Shown: positions 51,279 through 60,582, numbered from the stretch's first letter. The stretch is DNA of 64,000 nucleotides from Fibrobacterota bacterium (GCA_003165595.1 PLWQ01000013.1:62001-126000), one strand, 5' to 3'. The notes: generated by a model not told the origin, from the letters alone. Numbers and translations are program-made.

Positions 51279-52589
51279 ATGCAATCTGTCGGCATAATCG
51301 GCGCAGGGCTGGCCGGATGCGAGGCGGCGCTCGCATTGGCGCGGGAAGAATTCTCGGTGACCCTGTACGAGATGCGGCCCGAGAAAATGACTCCCGCGCA
51401 TGCCACAGGCCTTCCCGCGGAACTGGTCTGCTCCAACTCGCTTAAATCAACGGAATTGCCGGGCGCCCAGGCGCTCCTCAAAGAAGAACTTGCGCTGCTC
51501 GGCTGCAGCCTCCTTGCGCTGGCGAAGCGGTGCGCGGTGCCGGCAGGGAAAGCGCTGGCAGTGGAGAGGCGGGCGTTTTCGGAAACCGTGCTGACCGCGC
51601 TGCGCGAAATGCCGAACATTATCATGGAAACCCGAGACGTGTCTGCGCCGCCGGCCGGCCACGACGCAGTCATTATCGCCTCCGGCCCTTTATCGTCCGA
51701 CGCCATCGTGTCGTGGCTCACCCGGCAATGCTCGGCGGAATCACTGTATTTCTACGATGCCATCGCTCCCATCGTGGCGGCTGAATCCATCGACATGAGC
51801 CGCGCGTTTCTGGGATCGAGGTGGAAGCCCGGCGAAACGGACTACTGCAACTGTCCGTTTACGGACGAGGAATATGATGCGTTCTACGCGGCCATAACCT
51901 CGGCGGAGACCACGGAGCGTCATTCGTTTGAGGAGGAACGGTACTTTGAGGCCTGCCTGCCTCTGGACATCGTAGCGCGGCGGGGAAAACTAGCCATGGC
52001 ATACGGTCCGCTCAAGCCGGTTGGATTCGAGGATCCGAACACGGGGAAGCGGCCGTTTGCTGTTTGTCAGCTAAGGCGGGAGGATACCCAGGGCGGCAGT
52101 TACAGCCTGGTGGCCTGCCAGTCGCGGCTCAAACAGGGCGAACAGGAGCGCGTATTCCGCATGATTCCTGGCCTCCGGCGTGCGGAATTCCTCCGGTTCG
52201 GATCGTGCCACCGCAACACCTATGTCGATTCGCCGTCGCTTTTGGGACACAATCTCTCCCTCAAGGCTATGCCGTCGGTCTTCCTGGCGGGCCAATTGTG
52301 CGGCAACGAAGGCTATGTGGAAAGCATTGCCACCGGCAGACTCGCGGCGATGTTCGTTTCAGCATTTCTTTCCAAAAAGGAATGTGTTGCGCCGCCGCCG
52401 ACCACGGCGCTCGGATCGCTGCTGCTCCATGTCACGGGATCGCCGGTTCGTCCGTTTGCGCCGAGCAGTTTTCATTTCGGGCTGCTGCCGCCCCTCGACC
52501 CGCCGCCGAGGCGGGCGTCCAAGAAAGAACGGCACGCGCTGCTGTGCGATCGTGCGCTTCGCGATGCGAGACAACGGGTCGGCGCGTAG
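51279..52589 (+). CDS. trmFO: Folate/FAD-dependent tRNA (uracil-54-C5) methyltransferase
   Basis: About 436 residues from ATG 51279 (ATG 51270 is an alternative). It has the FAD-binding GIIGAGLAGCEAA, the family-specific TLYEMRPEKMTPAH, ELVCSNSLKS, RCAVPAGKALAVER, and later GLRRAEFLRFGSCHRNTYV and AGQLCGNEGYVESIATG. TrmFO makes ribothymidine at position 54 of tRNA using methylene-tetrahydrofolate. It lies directly downstream of topA, a common bacterial arrangement. Confidence 0.96.
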   Translation: MQSVGIIGAGLAGCEAALALAREEFSVTLYEMRPEKMTPAHATGLPAELVCSNSLKSTELPGAQALLKEELALLGCSLLALAKRCAVPAGKALAVERRAFSETVLTALREMPNIIMETRDVSAPPAGHDAVIIASGPLSSDAIVSWLTRQCSAESLYFYDAIAPIVAAESIDMSRAFLGSRWKPGETDYCNCPFTDEEYDAFYAAITSAETTERHSFEEERYFEACLPLDIVARRGKLAMAYGPLKPVGFEDPNTGKRPFAVCQLRREDTQGGSYSLVACQSRLKQGEQERVFRMIPGLRRAEFLRFGSCHRNTYVDSPSLLGHNLSLKAMPSVFLAGQLCGNEGYVESIATGRLAAMFVSAFLSKKECVAPPPTTALGSLLLHVTGSPVRPFAPSSFHFGLLPPLDPPPRRASKKERHALLCDRALRDARQRVGA

Positions 52590-52629
52590 CAACCTTCCAG
52601 GTAGCGAAAACTGTTGGCGCCGGGATAGA

Positions 52630-52659
52630 GGGGTTCGGGGGCTACGCCCCTCGAATCCC
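52630..52659 (+). terminator. Hairpin after trmFO
   Basis: GGGGTTCG-GGGGC-TAC-GCCCC-T-CGAATCCC folds as a 13-bp stem with one bulge, starting about 40 bp after the trmFO stop. It has no T run, so it is a probable rather than certain terminator. The rest of the gap up to 52860 shows no gene. Confidence 0.55.
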
Positions 52660-52860
52660 TGCGTACTTTGTCACTGTCGTTCCCACGAGTATTGTAGTAG
52701 TACTTCGAACTATCGATTGCGTCGTTTGCCCTTTCTGTCTGCAGCTACGGAAAGTATGCAGACAGCTCCGCGTCCGATCAACTGCCCTCCTCACAACTGA
52801 GTGCGAAATCCAATCAATTCCCATAAGAATCAAGGAGTAGAAGAGTATTGTGGAAATTGT

Positions 52861-52924
52861 TGTTCCGGAATTCGGAACACTTTGTGGACAATTATTTGGT
52901 TTTGTCAAAACAATTTCTTATACT
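52861..52924 (+). promoter_or_regulatory. Palindromic operator candidate plus promoter of the TIGR02147 gene
   Basis: A perfect 7+5+7 palindrome (TGTTCCG-GAATT-CGGAACA, 52861-52879) lies 16 bases upstream of a -35-like TTGGTT (52896-52901). This is spaced 17 bases from -10 TATACT (52919-52924). The start codon is at 52978. The palindrome is a natural site for autoregulation by the downstream protein, which is inference. Confidence 0.5.
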
Positions 52925-52977
52925 TAAGCACAAGCATCTTCGAACAACTCTTCGGATCTTCCAAAGGCCTTTGAGAC

Positions 52978-53841
52978 ATGTCACGACATAAATCATCAGT
53001 ACGGGTTTTCGATTACACGGACTATCGGAAGTATCTTGACGCCTATTACAAGGAGCATAAGGCCCGCAACGCCAATTTTTCCTACCGCTATTTTGCCGGC
53101 CGCGCCCGCGTAAGCTCCATAGGCCTCTACAAGGATGTTGTTGACGGAAGACAATCACTTTCCAGACGTGCTGTCGCCAGGTTTTCCGAAGCAATGGGAC
53201 ATTCCAAACGGGAAACGGAATATTTTGAGGCCATGGTTTTTTTCTGCGACGCCAGGACCGTTGACGAGCAAAAGCTCTATTTCGAACGCATGATGGCATG
53301 CCGCGAGTCGAAAGCGAGAAAGGTGGATGCATCGCAGTACGAATACTATTCCTGCTGGTATTACGGGGCCATTCGCGCCTTGCTGTCTTTCTATCGTTTT
53401 GACGGCTCCGGTTTTGATGGACTGGCGAAAAAAATTTCTCCTCCCATCAAGACCGAACAGGCGAAAAAAGCCATAGAGGTTCTCCAGCGGCTGGCAATGA
53501 TCCGTAAAAACCCTTCCGGCGTGTACGAACCCTGCGACCGTGTCATCACCACCGGCAGTTTACAAAACGACCAGAACGTCCTCAGCCTCAGCGTCGTCAC
53601 CATGCAAAGAAACTGCATGCAGCTCTCGGCTGAGGCGTTCGACCGGTATTCGGCGCAACAAATGGATATGTCTACCGTCACCGTGAGCGTTTCCAGACAG
53701 ATGCGAACGGCCATCAAGGAGGAAATCGCGATGTTCAGGAAGAAGATACTGAACATCGCCGAAAATGACCGGCATCCTGAGTGCGTCTACCAGCTCAATT
53801 GCCACTTTTTCCCTCTCACTGATCCGGGAAAGGACGAGTAA
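52978..53841 (+). CDS. TIGR02147-family protein (putative transcriptional regulator)
   Basis: A 287-residue protein of the TIGR02147 family, a paralog group expanded in Fibrobacter. Family features are VFDYTDYRKYLDAYYKEHK at the start, SYRYFAGRARVSSIGLYKDVVDGRQSLS (a helix-turn-helix-like region), YFEAMVFFC, YEYYSCWYYGAIRALL, and the ending FPLTD. The N-terminal half resembles a lambda-repressor-type HTH, so a DNA-binding role is likely although the family is formally uncharacterised. Its stop codon is immediately followed by the start of a lipoprotein gene, so the two are translated as a pair. Confidence 0.88.
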   Translation: MSRHKSSVRVFDYTDYRKYLDAYYKEHKARNANFSYRYFAGRARVSSIGLYKDVVDGRQSLSRRAVARFSEAMGHSKRETEYFEAMVFFCDARTVDEQKLYFERMMACRESKARKVDASQYEYYSCWYYGAIRALLSFYRFDGSGFDGLAKKISPPIKTEQAKKAIEVLQRLAMIRKNPSGVYEPCDRVITTGSLQNDQNVLSLSVVTMQRNCMQLSAEAFDRYSAQQMDMSTVTVSVSRQMRTAIKEEIAMFRKKILNIAENDRHPECVYQLNCHFFPLTDPGKDE

Positions 53842-55485
53842 ATGGGCGCGATGATTCGCTTCGTGAGCCTGCTTCCGGCGCTGCTCGCAGGCGCGTTGTG
53901 GCTCTCGTGCTCCCCGGCAAAGTCCATTACCGCGGGCGGTACCGGCTCCGAAACGGTCATCGGGCGGGCGCTCACTCCGAGCGGTCAACCCGCCGCAAAC
54001 GCCGTTGTGCATCTTCGGCGCGCAGATTATGTCTCTCCTCCGGCAACCGACTCCAAGGTACCTGTTGGGGACTATGCGGATGATACCGCCAATGCCGATG
54101 GCTATTTTGCCATGGCAGGCATACAGGCTGGATCGTACCGGATCGAGGTGAATGACGGAATTTCCAATGCAATCCTGTTCGACTGCACGGTGGACGGCAG
54201 GGGCGACACCGCGGACGTCGGGACAGGGACCTTGCAGCCATATGCCATTGTGAATGTCGCGGTAGTTGCCTCCAGCCAGGGCAGTAGCCGGCTGTTGGTG
54301 CAGGTTCGCGGTTTGGAACGGCTTGTCGACGTAGTCGCAGACGGGAAAATCACGGTGGCTAACCTGCCGCCGTGCATGCTCGATTTGCGCGTGATCAGCG
54401 CCGATTCGTCAATTGCGCCCTTCGAGACGGAAGGCATCACCGCGGCCGACGGCGCTGCCGCAAACGTGACCATGGACCCAAACTGGCGTTTTGCGAAACG
54501 GCTGTATATCAATACAACAGCATCCGGCGCAAACGTCAACGAAGCGGTCGTCGACTTCCCGCTGCTTGTGAGATTGGACTCGGCGAATTTCAACTTTAGC
54601 CAAGCATCGGGTTCCGGGCAGGACATCCGGTTTGCCAAGGCCGATCTCACGCCTCTGCCGTACCAAATCGAGGAATTCAACAACAAGGCAAGGTCCGCCG
54701 CACTATGGGTGAGGGCCGACACTGTTTACGGCAATACCAGCGCGCAGTTTATCACCATTCTTTGGGGAAATCCTTCGGCGTCCAGCCAATCCGACGGCGC
54801 GGCGGTGTTCGATACCGCCAACGGGTTTGCGGGCGTATGGCACCTCGGGGAAGCGGCCGGGGCTGTTCGCGCTGATGCAACGGCAAACCACGCCGATGCA
54901 AAACCGGTGGGCTACGATGGCGATGAGCAAGTACAAGGATACATCGCCGGCGGCGACAGCCTTGACAACAACAACGACGCGCTCGACGCCGGCAACCTTG
55001 CTGTGGCCGGTTCGCTCACCCTGAGCATGTGGATCGACGCAGCCGCGTACAAACCGTGGGGCCACCTTATCGCAAAGGCCTACGACCCCGCCGTCTATCC
55101 GTGGCTTGCCTACGGTTTGCAGCTCGACAGCACCGATACTCCCCATGTTTCGATGACCGTAACCACCCAAAACGGCGATTCGTCCATCGAAACCATTTCC
55201 CGTGTTCCTCTCCAGCAATGGGTCTACGTGGCCGGTACCTTTGACGGCTCGTCCCTGCGGCTGTACTTCAACGGGGCCAAGGAAATAGACGTTCCCTTTT
55301 CCGGAGCGATAGTCCAGAATTCGAAAGATGTTTATATAGGGGAACTCGAAACATCTCCCGAGCAGCGGTTTTGCGGCAAAATTGACGAAATAAGAATTGC
55401 CACTGTCGCGCGGAGCGCCGGATGGGTCAAGCTGTGCTATGAAACGCAGAAGCAAAACAGCGCGGTCCTGGTTTTCCCGAAGTAA
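53842..55485 (+). CDS. Outer-surface lipoprotein with DUF2341 and LamG domains
   Basis: Start ATG 53842 directly abuts the previous stop. The 547-residue protein has a lipoprotein signal (GALWLSC, Cys near residue 23), a carboxypeptidase-regulatory-like domain (~40-100; GRALTPSGQPAANAVVHLRR), a linker sandwich, DUF2341 (~213-310; FPLLVRLDSANFNF, DIRFAKADLTPLPYQIEEFN, ILWGNPSA) and a C-terminal LamG/concanavalin-like domain (~335-540; GVWHLGEA, LTLSMWIDA, VYVAGTFDGSSLRLYFNG, GKIDEIRIATVARS). DUF2341 plus LamG proteins bind polysaccharides or surface polymers. It would be an outer-membrane-attached binding protein, with expression tied to the TIGR02147 regulator. Confidence 0.88.
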   Translation: MGAMIRFVSLLPALLAGALWLSCSPAKSITAGGTGSETVIGRALTPSGQPAANAVVHLRRADYVSPPATDSKVPVGDYADDTANADGYFAMAGIQAGSYRIEVNDGISNAILFDCTVDGRGDTADVGTGTLQPYAIVNVAVVASSQGSSRLLVQVRGLERLVDVVADGKITVANLPPCMLDLRVISADSSIAPFETEGITAADGAAANVTMDPNWRFAKRLYINTTASGANVNEAVVDFPLLVRLDSANFNFSQASGSGQDIRFAKADLTPLPYQIEEFNNKARSAALWVRADTVYGNTSAQFITILWGNPSASSQSDGAAVFDTANGFAGVWHLGEAAGAVRADATANHADAKPVGYDGDEQVQGYIAGGDSLDNNNDALDAGNLAVAGSLTLSMWIDAAAYKPWGHLIAKAYDPAVYPWLAYGLQLDSTDTPHVSMTVTTQNGDSSIETISRVPLQQWVYVAGTFDGSSLRLYFNGAKEIDVPFSGAIVQNSKDVYIGELETSPEQRFCGKIDEIRIATVARSAGWVKLCYETQKQNSAVLVFPK

Positions 55486-55538
55486 CGATTCGCGCCCCAT
55501 ATGTTCGATGTAAACGCCATTTCCTTCAAAGAGGCCCC

Positions 55539-57194
55539 ATGAAACGAATAGTTTCCCCAAAAACAATGGTAGGTTCGGGTTTACTGGCTGCGGCGCTGTT
55601 CTGCTCTGCCGATGCCGCCGCGATTATCGTCGCAAAGACGGGCGGTGCCTATGCCACGATTCAGGCAGGACTAAACGCCGCGAATGCGGGTGACACGGTG
55701 TTTGTCAAGGCCGGCGCGTACACCGAGACCGTGACGTTTGGGAAAAGCGGCACACCCACCGCGCCAATCGTGCTGCAGAACTACGGAACCGACGCGCCGG
55801 TGATCGATGGAAACGGCACTACCGGAAATGTTGTTTCCATTTCAAGCAGGAGCAACGTCCGGATCATCGGCTTCGAGGTAATGAACGCTTCCGGCGGAGA
55901 CCCGTCCATCGGCATCAGCGTAGAAGGCGCGGGAAGCAATATTCTCGTCAAGAATTGCAAAGTCCACGACATTGTATCCGACAACAAGAACGCTCACGGT
56001 ATCGCGGCCTACGGCACCAGCGGATCAGCGCCCATCACCAGGCTTACCCTCGACAGCAACGAGGTTTACAATTGCAAGCTCGGCCAAAGCGAGTCCGTGG
56101 TGCTCAACGGAAACGTGGATTCCTTCACCGTTATCAATAATGTGGTCCACGACAACGACAATATCGGGATTGATTTTATCGGATTTGAAGGCACTGCCTC
56201 GGCCAACGATCAGGCGCGCGACGGCCTCTGCGCAAATAATCATGTCTACAACATCAGCAGCAAATCCAATCCCACCTATGGCGGCGATCAATCGGCCGAC
56301 GGGCTGTATGTCGACGGCGGGAAAAACATCATCATTGAACGGAACATAGTAGATAATTGCGACATCGGCATTGAGGTCGCGAGCGAGCACGGCGGAAAAA
56401 CCACCAGTGATATTACGGTGAGAAGCAATTTTGTTTCGCGGTCGTATCAATCGAACCTTCTTACCGGAGGTTATGCTTCCAGCAAGGGGAATGCACTAAA
56501 TATCATGTTTGTCAATAACACCCTCTACCACGGCGCTCAGGGCGAGGTGGCGCTCCAGTTCAATTGCAGCAACATTACGATCAAAAACAATATCTGCTAC
56601 GCGAGCTCAGGACAGGCCTACCTCGGCAATTGGGGCAGCAACAATTCGGGCGTGACGGTCGACAACAACCTCTACTACGGCGCCGGCACGAATTCGCCCG
56701 GCGCCTGGGCCGATGCGCATGCCACATACGCAGACCCCAAGCTGGTGAACGCTCCGACAGACATGCACCTCTTATCGAATTCGCCGGCAATCAATGCCGG
56801 TGCGGCGCTCACTTCCGATCTGGTGGGCGCCCTCGACATCGACGGCCAGGCTCGCGTAGCCGGCGGCACGATTGATATCGGTGCGGACGAATACGCCTCG
56901 ACGCAGACCATAAGCGCCAATGCCCGGTCGCTGCGGTCCTCGTCGCTGGTCCGATTAGAAAAGACGTCTCCGTCGAAATGGCTGCTCACCTATACCTTGA
57001 CCGAACCGGCAGCGGTTTCTTATATCCTTGTGGGGGCGAATGGCCGAGTCCTGTTTGCTTCCGCAACGCGGCATCAATCGGCCGGTACCAATTCTTTGTC
57101 CATAGATTGCAGTACGCTGGCCGGAAGCGTCTGCTGCATCCGGGCGAAATTGGGAATCGCGTTTCATTCGTTTGCACTTGCAACGATGCGGTAG
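55539..57194 (+). CDS. Secreted right-handed beta-helix protein (PL9-like or binding)
   Basis: A 551-residue protein with AAAGAGG upstream and a signal peptide ending near ADAA. Residues ~28-420 are a parallel beta-helix. The opening YATIQAGLNAANAGDTVFVKAGAY and the repeated N-rich turns (NNVVHDNDNIGIDF, ERNIVDNCDIGIEV, IKNNICYASS) fit pectate lyase-like/DUF1565 proteins, followed by the ending SPAINAGAAL...DIDGQARVAGGTIDIGADEY found in choice-of-anchor proteins. The C-terminus is a short FlgD/Por-type domain (SYILVGANGRVLFAS). A polysaccharide lyase is possible, but I could not assign catalytic residues. It is 53 bp downstream of the LamG lipoprotein. Confidence 0.82.
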   Translation: MKRIVSPKTMVGSGLLAAALFCSADAAAIIVAKTGGAYATIQAGLNAANAGDTVFVKAGAYTETVTFGKSGTPTAPIVLQNYGTDAPVIDGNGTTGNVVSISSRSNVRIIGFEVMNASGGDPSIGISVEGAGSNILVKNCKVHDIVSDNKNAHGIAAYGTSGSAPITRLTLDSNEVYNCKLGQSESVVLNGNVDSFTVINNVVHDNDNIGIDFIGFEGTASANDQARDGLCANNHVYNISSKSNPTYGGDQSADGLYVDGGKNIIIERNIVDNCDIGIEVASEHGGKTTSDITVRSNFVSRSYQSNLLTGGYASSKGNALNIMFVNNTLYHGAQGEVALQFNCSNITIKNNICYASSGQAYLGNWGSNNSGVTVDNNLYYGAGTNSPGAWADAHATYADPKLVNAPTDMHLLSNSPAINAGAALTSDLVGALDIDGQARVAGGTIDIGADEYASTQTISANARSLRSSSLVRLEKTSPSKWLLTYTLTEPAAVSYILVGANGRVLFASATRHQSAGTNSLSIDCSTLAGSVCCIRAKLGIAFHSFALATMR

Positions 57195-57258
57195 CGCCGG
57201 TCAAGGCGGTTGCGATAATCCAGCGAGTAAAATTCCAAGGCTTTGGCTGAGCTGACCA

Positions 57259-57346
57259 GTACCGCCGACCGGCCGAGCCCGGAGATGAAACCCGCCCAGT
57301 GTGAAGAGGGGGTTAGACCGGCCCGAGCGTAACGAGGGAAACGCCC
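57259..57346 (-). repeat. Dispersed GC-rich repeat, copy B (inverted relative to copy A)
   Basis: Read on the minus strand it starts GGGCGTTTCCCTCGTTACGC and ends GGCTCGGCCGGTCGGC plus GGTAC, matching copy A at 29864-29930 at both ends. The middle is about 25 bases longer. It sits after the stop of the beta-helix gene, as copy A sits after the DUF2156 gene. Confidence 0.65.
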
Positions 57347-57485
57347 AGTTCCCTATCTTGATATCGCTGCAATTATTCTTAAAATCTCAATAACCCTCTT
57401 TATTTTCCTCCGCACAATTTTATAAAACTATATTTTATGGTCGGCCTTTTTTATGTGCGGCCGCGCTTCAGGGAAAGGAATGCGC

Positions 57486-58214
57486 ATGAACGTACCAGTC
57501 ATAGACATGATCCTTCGGTCCGGGTGGGTCGCGCGATCGATCCTCATTCTCCTGGGAATCTTCTCGGTTATCACGTGGGCCGTGATTTTCAACCGGTTGT
57601 ACTATTTTGGAAGGGTCGTCAAACGCAACAGGCTGTTCCACAAGAAGTACATGAGTGTCAAGGCACTTGTCGAAATAGAAAAGACCGACATCGTTCTGCT
57701 GTCGTCGCCCATGGGGATGCTCGGCCTCAAGGGGGTGGGCGAGTTCCGGCGCATCCTCGACGATTCGTCCACGCACACGGGCATTCGCGACTGGTCGTTT
57801 TTTATTCAGAGCCAGTTTTCCATCGCGCAGGAACGGATCGACACGGTGTTTGCCGAACTGTCAAGGAAATTCGATTCCGGTCTCATCGTTCTTGCCATAT
57901 CCGCCAGCGTGTGCCCGTTTCTGGGGCTGTTGGGAACGGTGTGGGGCATCATGAACTCGTTTTTCGAAATCGGCAACCAAGGGTCGGCCAGCCTGCCGGT
58001 TGTGGCGCCCGGCATCGCCGAAGCGCTCATAACCACGCTCGTCGGGCTTGCGGTTGCCATCCCCGCGGTGCTGTTTTACAACTACTTCGTCCACCGCGTC
58101 GACACGATTGAAAACGAAGTTGACGAATTCAAGAGTCTGCTGTTCTCGCACATGAAAAGAGATATTCTGAGCGTCCTGTATCGCGACAAATCCGTCGGCA
58201 CACCCAAGGCATAG
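57486..58214 (+). CDS. tolQ: TolQ/ExbB-type proton channel subunit
   Basis: ATG 57486 with AAAGGA upstream gives 242 residues. Three transmembrane helices are seen: SILILLGIFSVITWAVIF near the start, and LIVLAISASVCPFLGLLGTV and LITTLVGLAVAIPAVLFYNYF in the MotA/TolQ/ExbB core. PFLGLLGTVWGIMNSF is the family signature. It forms the proton-driven motor of the Tol system with TolR. It heads an operon with tolR, a TolA/TonB-like gene, tolB and cpoB, which maintains outer-membrane constriction during division. Confidence 0.92.
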   Translation: MNVPVIDMILRSGWVARSILILLGIFSVITWAVIFNRLYYFGRVVKRNRLFHKKYMSVKALVEIEKTDIVLLSSPMGMLGLKGVGEFRRILDDSSTHTGIRDWSFFIQSQFSIAQERIDTVFAELSRKFDSGLIVLAISASVCPFLGLLGTVWGIMNSFFEIGNQGSASLPVVAPGIAEALITTLVGLAVAIPAVLFYNYFVHRVDTIENEVDEFKSLLFSHMKRDILSVLYRDKSVGTPKA

Positions 58215-58228
58215 CCGGGTCTTTCGCC

Positions 58229-58645
58229 ATGAAATCACGCCAACGAAGAAAAGCCATTGCCGACCTCAACATTACGAACCTCGTGGACGTGGTGTTTACG
58301 CTGCTCATTATCTTTATGATTACCGCGCCCATGATGACGCAGGGCGTCCAGGTAGATCTGCCCAAAGCCGAGGCGGAAAACGTTGAGGTGAACGATTACA
58401 TTCAGGTTTCCATCAACGGCCGCAGTGAGATATTCATCGATCAGGAGAGAATCAACCTCGTCGACTTCAAGAAGCGTTTTCGGGAAGTATTCCGCGGTCG
58501 CATCAAGACGCCGGTCTTTATCAACGCGGACAAAAAAGTGCCCTACGGTCTCGTGATCCGCGTGATCGCGGACATCCAGAACGCCGGCGTCGTGAAACTC
58601 GGTTTTCTCACGCTGCCGGTCAAAGAGGGAGACGGTGGTTCGTGA
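58229..58645 (+). CDS. tolR: TolR/ExbD-type motor subunit
   Basis: A 138-residue protein with one transmembrane helix (VDVVFTLLIIFMITAPMM) that contains the proton-carrying Asp in NLVDVVFTLLI. A periplasmic domain follows (VDLPKAEAENVE...PVFINADKKVPYGLVIRVI). It matches ExbD/TolR. It starts 14 bp after tolQ, and its stop overlaps the GTG start of the next gene. Confidence 0.92.
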   Translation: MKSRQRRKAIADLNITNLVDVVFTLLIIFMITAPMMTQGVQVDLPKAEAENVEVNDYIQVSINGRSEIFIDQERINLVDFKKRFREVFRGRIKTPVFINADKKVPYGLVIRVIADIQNAGVVKLGFLTLPVKEGDGGS

Positions 58646-59313
58646 CCTCCCCGGCTGCCTTTGCAATGCCGACCGGGAATGCCGTTCAGTCGCGCGGAGG
58701 ATCGTTTGCCCCGGTTCTGCTTGCCTCGCTTGCGTTTCACCTTGTTGTCTTCGTGGGAATTCCCGTGTTTGCGCGGATGCTGTATCACGCAGAAAAATAC
58801 GAACGGCCCAAGACGTTTACTCTTGTAAACATGCCCAAGCTCTTGCCCCAGGCAATGCAACAGGCTGCCCGGCCCAAGCCGAAGGCGACCACGCCTGTGC
58901 CGAGCAAGTCAAGGGCGAAGAGCGCAACAAAGAAAGAAGACAAGCCGCAGGATAAGAACGATGATTTGAATGAGTTGCTGGACGCGATACCGGCCTCGGT
59001 GTCGGAGGTTACGGCCGGCCAGTCATTTAAGTTCCCGTGGTACCTGAACAGTGTTATCTCGAAGGTTGAAGAAAACTGGAAGCCGCCCATGGGACTCACC
59101 GACAAGAAAGACGCCTCAGTGACCGTTCTTTTCACCATTTTTTCATCCGGAGATATTTCCAAGGTGACGATCGCGGCGTCCTCCGGTATTTCCACGCTCG
59201 ACAATGTGGCGATCAAAGCCGTACAGACGGCTGCGCCGTTCGGCAAATTGCCCGTCGGATTTCAAGCCGACAGGCTCGACATCAATTATGTTCTTCACTA
59301 TGTCAAGCAGTAG
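58642..59313 (+). CDS. tolA: TolA/TonB-like energy transducer
   Basis: A 223-residue protein starting at GTG 58642 within the tolR stop. It has an N-terminal anchor (FAPVLLASLAFHLVVFVGIPVF) with the SxxxH-type motif (SLAFH) shared by TonB and TolA. A Pro/Lys-rich linker (RPKPKATTPVPSKSRAKS) spans the periplasm, and a TonB-type C-terminal domain follows (VISKVEENWKPP, VTVLFTIFSSGDISKVTIAAS). It couples the TolQR motor to outer-membrane partners. From sequence alone TonB is as possible as TolA; position before tolB favours TolA. Confidence 0.86.
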   Translation: MTSPAAFAMPTGNAVQSRGGSFAPVLLASLAFHLVVFVGIPVFARMLYHAEKYERPKTFTLVNMPKLLPQAMQQAARPKPKATTPVPSKSRAKSATKKEDKPQDKNDDLNELLDAIPASVSEVTAGQSFKFPWYLNSVISKVEENWKPPMGLTDKKDASVTVLFTIFSSGDISKVTIAASSGISTLDNVAIKAVQTAAPFGKLPVGFQADRLDINYVLHYVKQ

Positions 59314-59337
59314 GCACAAGAAAGGCCCGGGCTCACG

Positions 59338-60582
59338 TTGAAAAAATCGTTTCACTTGTTGCTGATTCTCTGTGCCGGGTTGTGGACCTTTGCATTCTCG
59401 GAACGGATAACGCTTGAATCCTATGCCAGCAACCTCGACAGCATTGCCGTTGCCATAGCTCCCTTCAAGGGCATTGGCGACAGCCGCATTGCCAAGGATG
59501 AACCGTGGAAGGTGTTGGCTGCCGATCTTGAATTTTCCGGCAAGTTTACCGTGTTTCGCGTCACCAAGCCCGATAGCAGCCAGTTTGCCCAGAAAAGCAT
59601 CCCCGTGTATGTCGACGGCGACTTCGAGGTGTTCGGCCAGCAGTATGTACGGGTCGATTGCTCGCTTCGGGACGCCAGGTCGGGGAGCGAGCTTGCGACC
59701 AGGAAATACGAGGGCGACGTCAATCACCTGCGGCCAATAGGACACAAGTTCGCAAACGAGCTTGTGAAGATGTTGTTCAACGAAAAAGGGATCTTCGAAA
59801 GCAAGATGCTCTTTGTGAAAGACGATGGCGCCAAGAAGAACATCATGATCATGGATTGGGACGGCACGAACATGCACCCGCTCACCATCACCTCAACCGT
59901 CAACATCTTCCCGACATTCGTCGATTCGAGCACCTTTCTGTGGACGTCGTTTATCCGCGGCCATCCGGACATCTATAAGGCGACGATCGGCGGCAGGGGA
60001 GGAGCGATCATGGCGAGCCGGTTCATCCAGACCTCGCCCGCCTACTCGCCCGTCACGGGCACGGTGGCGTTCGCGTCGTCGCGGGACGGAAACATGGAAA
60101 TTTACAGTTGCGATTTGGACGGCAAGAACATCAAGCGGCTCACCAAGGCTCCATCGATAGAAACATCGCCGTGCTGGTCGCCCAACGGGTATCAGATCGC
60201 CTTTACTTCCGACAGAACCGGCGCGCCGAGAATTTTCGTGATGGACGCCGACGGAACGAAGGTGCATCAACTGGCATTCGAGGGCGGATACCAGGATTCC
60301 CCGGCGTGGTCGCCCAAGGGCGACAAGATCGCCTACCAGTGCATGGCCGGCGGCAAGTTTGAAATATTCACGACGCAGCCCGACGGGTCAAACACGTTTC
60401 AGGTCACCAGTTGTCCGGGGAGCAACGAATATCCGGCCTGGGCCGCGGACGGGGAACACATCGTCTTTTCGAGCGGCCGCGGCGGGAGCATCGATTTGTA
60501 TGCGATAAAGGCTGATGGGACGCATTTGACAAGATTGACAATCAGTGGAAATGCCAAAATGCCCGATTGGGGAAATTGGTAA
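59338..60582 (+). CDS. tolB: TolB periplasmic beta-propeller
   Basis: A 414-residue protein with a TTG start (59338) after AAAGG. It has a signal peptide, an N-terminal alpha/beta domain (SIAVAIAPFKGIGD...LEFSGKFTVFRV) and a C-terminal six-bladed propeller with the repeated TolB pattern AYSPVTGTVAFASSRDGN, CWSPNGYQIAFTSDRTG, AWSPKGDKIAYQC and AWAADGEHIVFSSGRGG. TolB links TolA to Pal at the outer membrane. No pal gene follows; the next gene is cpoB-like. Confidence 0.94.
   Translation: MKKSFHLLLILCAGLWTFAFSERITLESYASNLDSIAVAIAPFKGIGDSRIAKDEPWKVLAADLEFSGKFTVFRVTKPDSSQFAQKSIPVYVDGDFEVFGQQYVRVDCSLRDARSGSELATRKYEGDVNHLRPIGHKFANELVKMLFNEKGIFESKMLFVKDDGAKKNIMIMDWDGTNMHPLTITSTVNIFPTFVDSSTFLWTSFIRGHPDIYKATIGGRGGAIMASRFIQTSPAYSPVTGTVAFASSRDGNMEIYSCDLDGKNIKRLTKAPSIETSPCWSPNGYQIAFTSDRTGAPRIFVMDADGTKVHQLAFEGGYQDSPAWSPKGDKIAYQCMAGGKFEIFTTQPDGSNTFQVTSCPGSNEYPAWAADGEHIVFSSGRGGSIDLYAIKADGTHLTRLTISGNAKMPDWGNW

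Noticed and set aside
52642-52908. An 88-codon minus-strand frame in the gap after trmFO
   Set aside because: It starts at TTG with no Shine-Dalgarno, overlaps the palindrome and promoter, and has no similarity I recognise.
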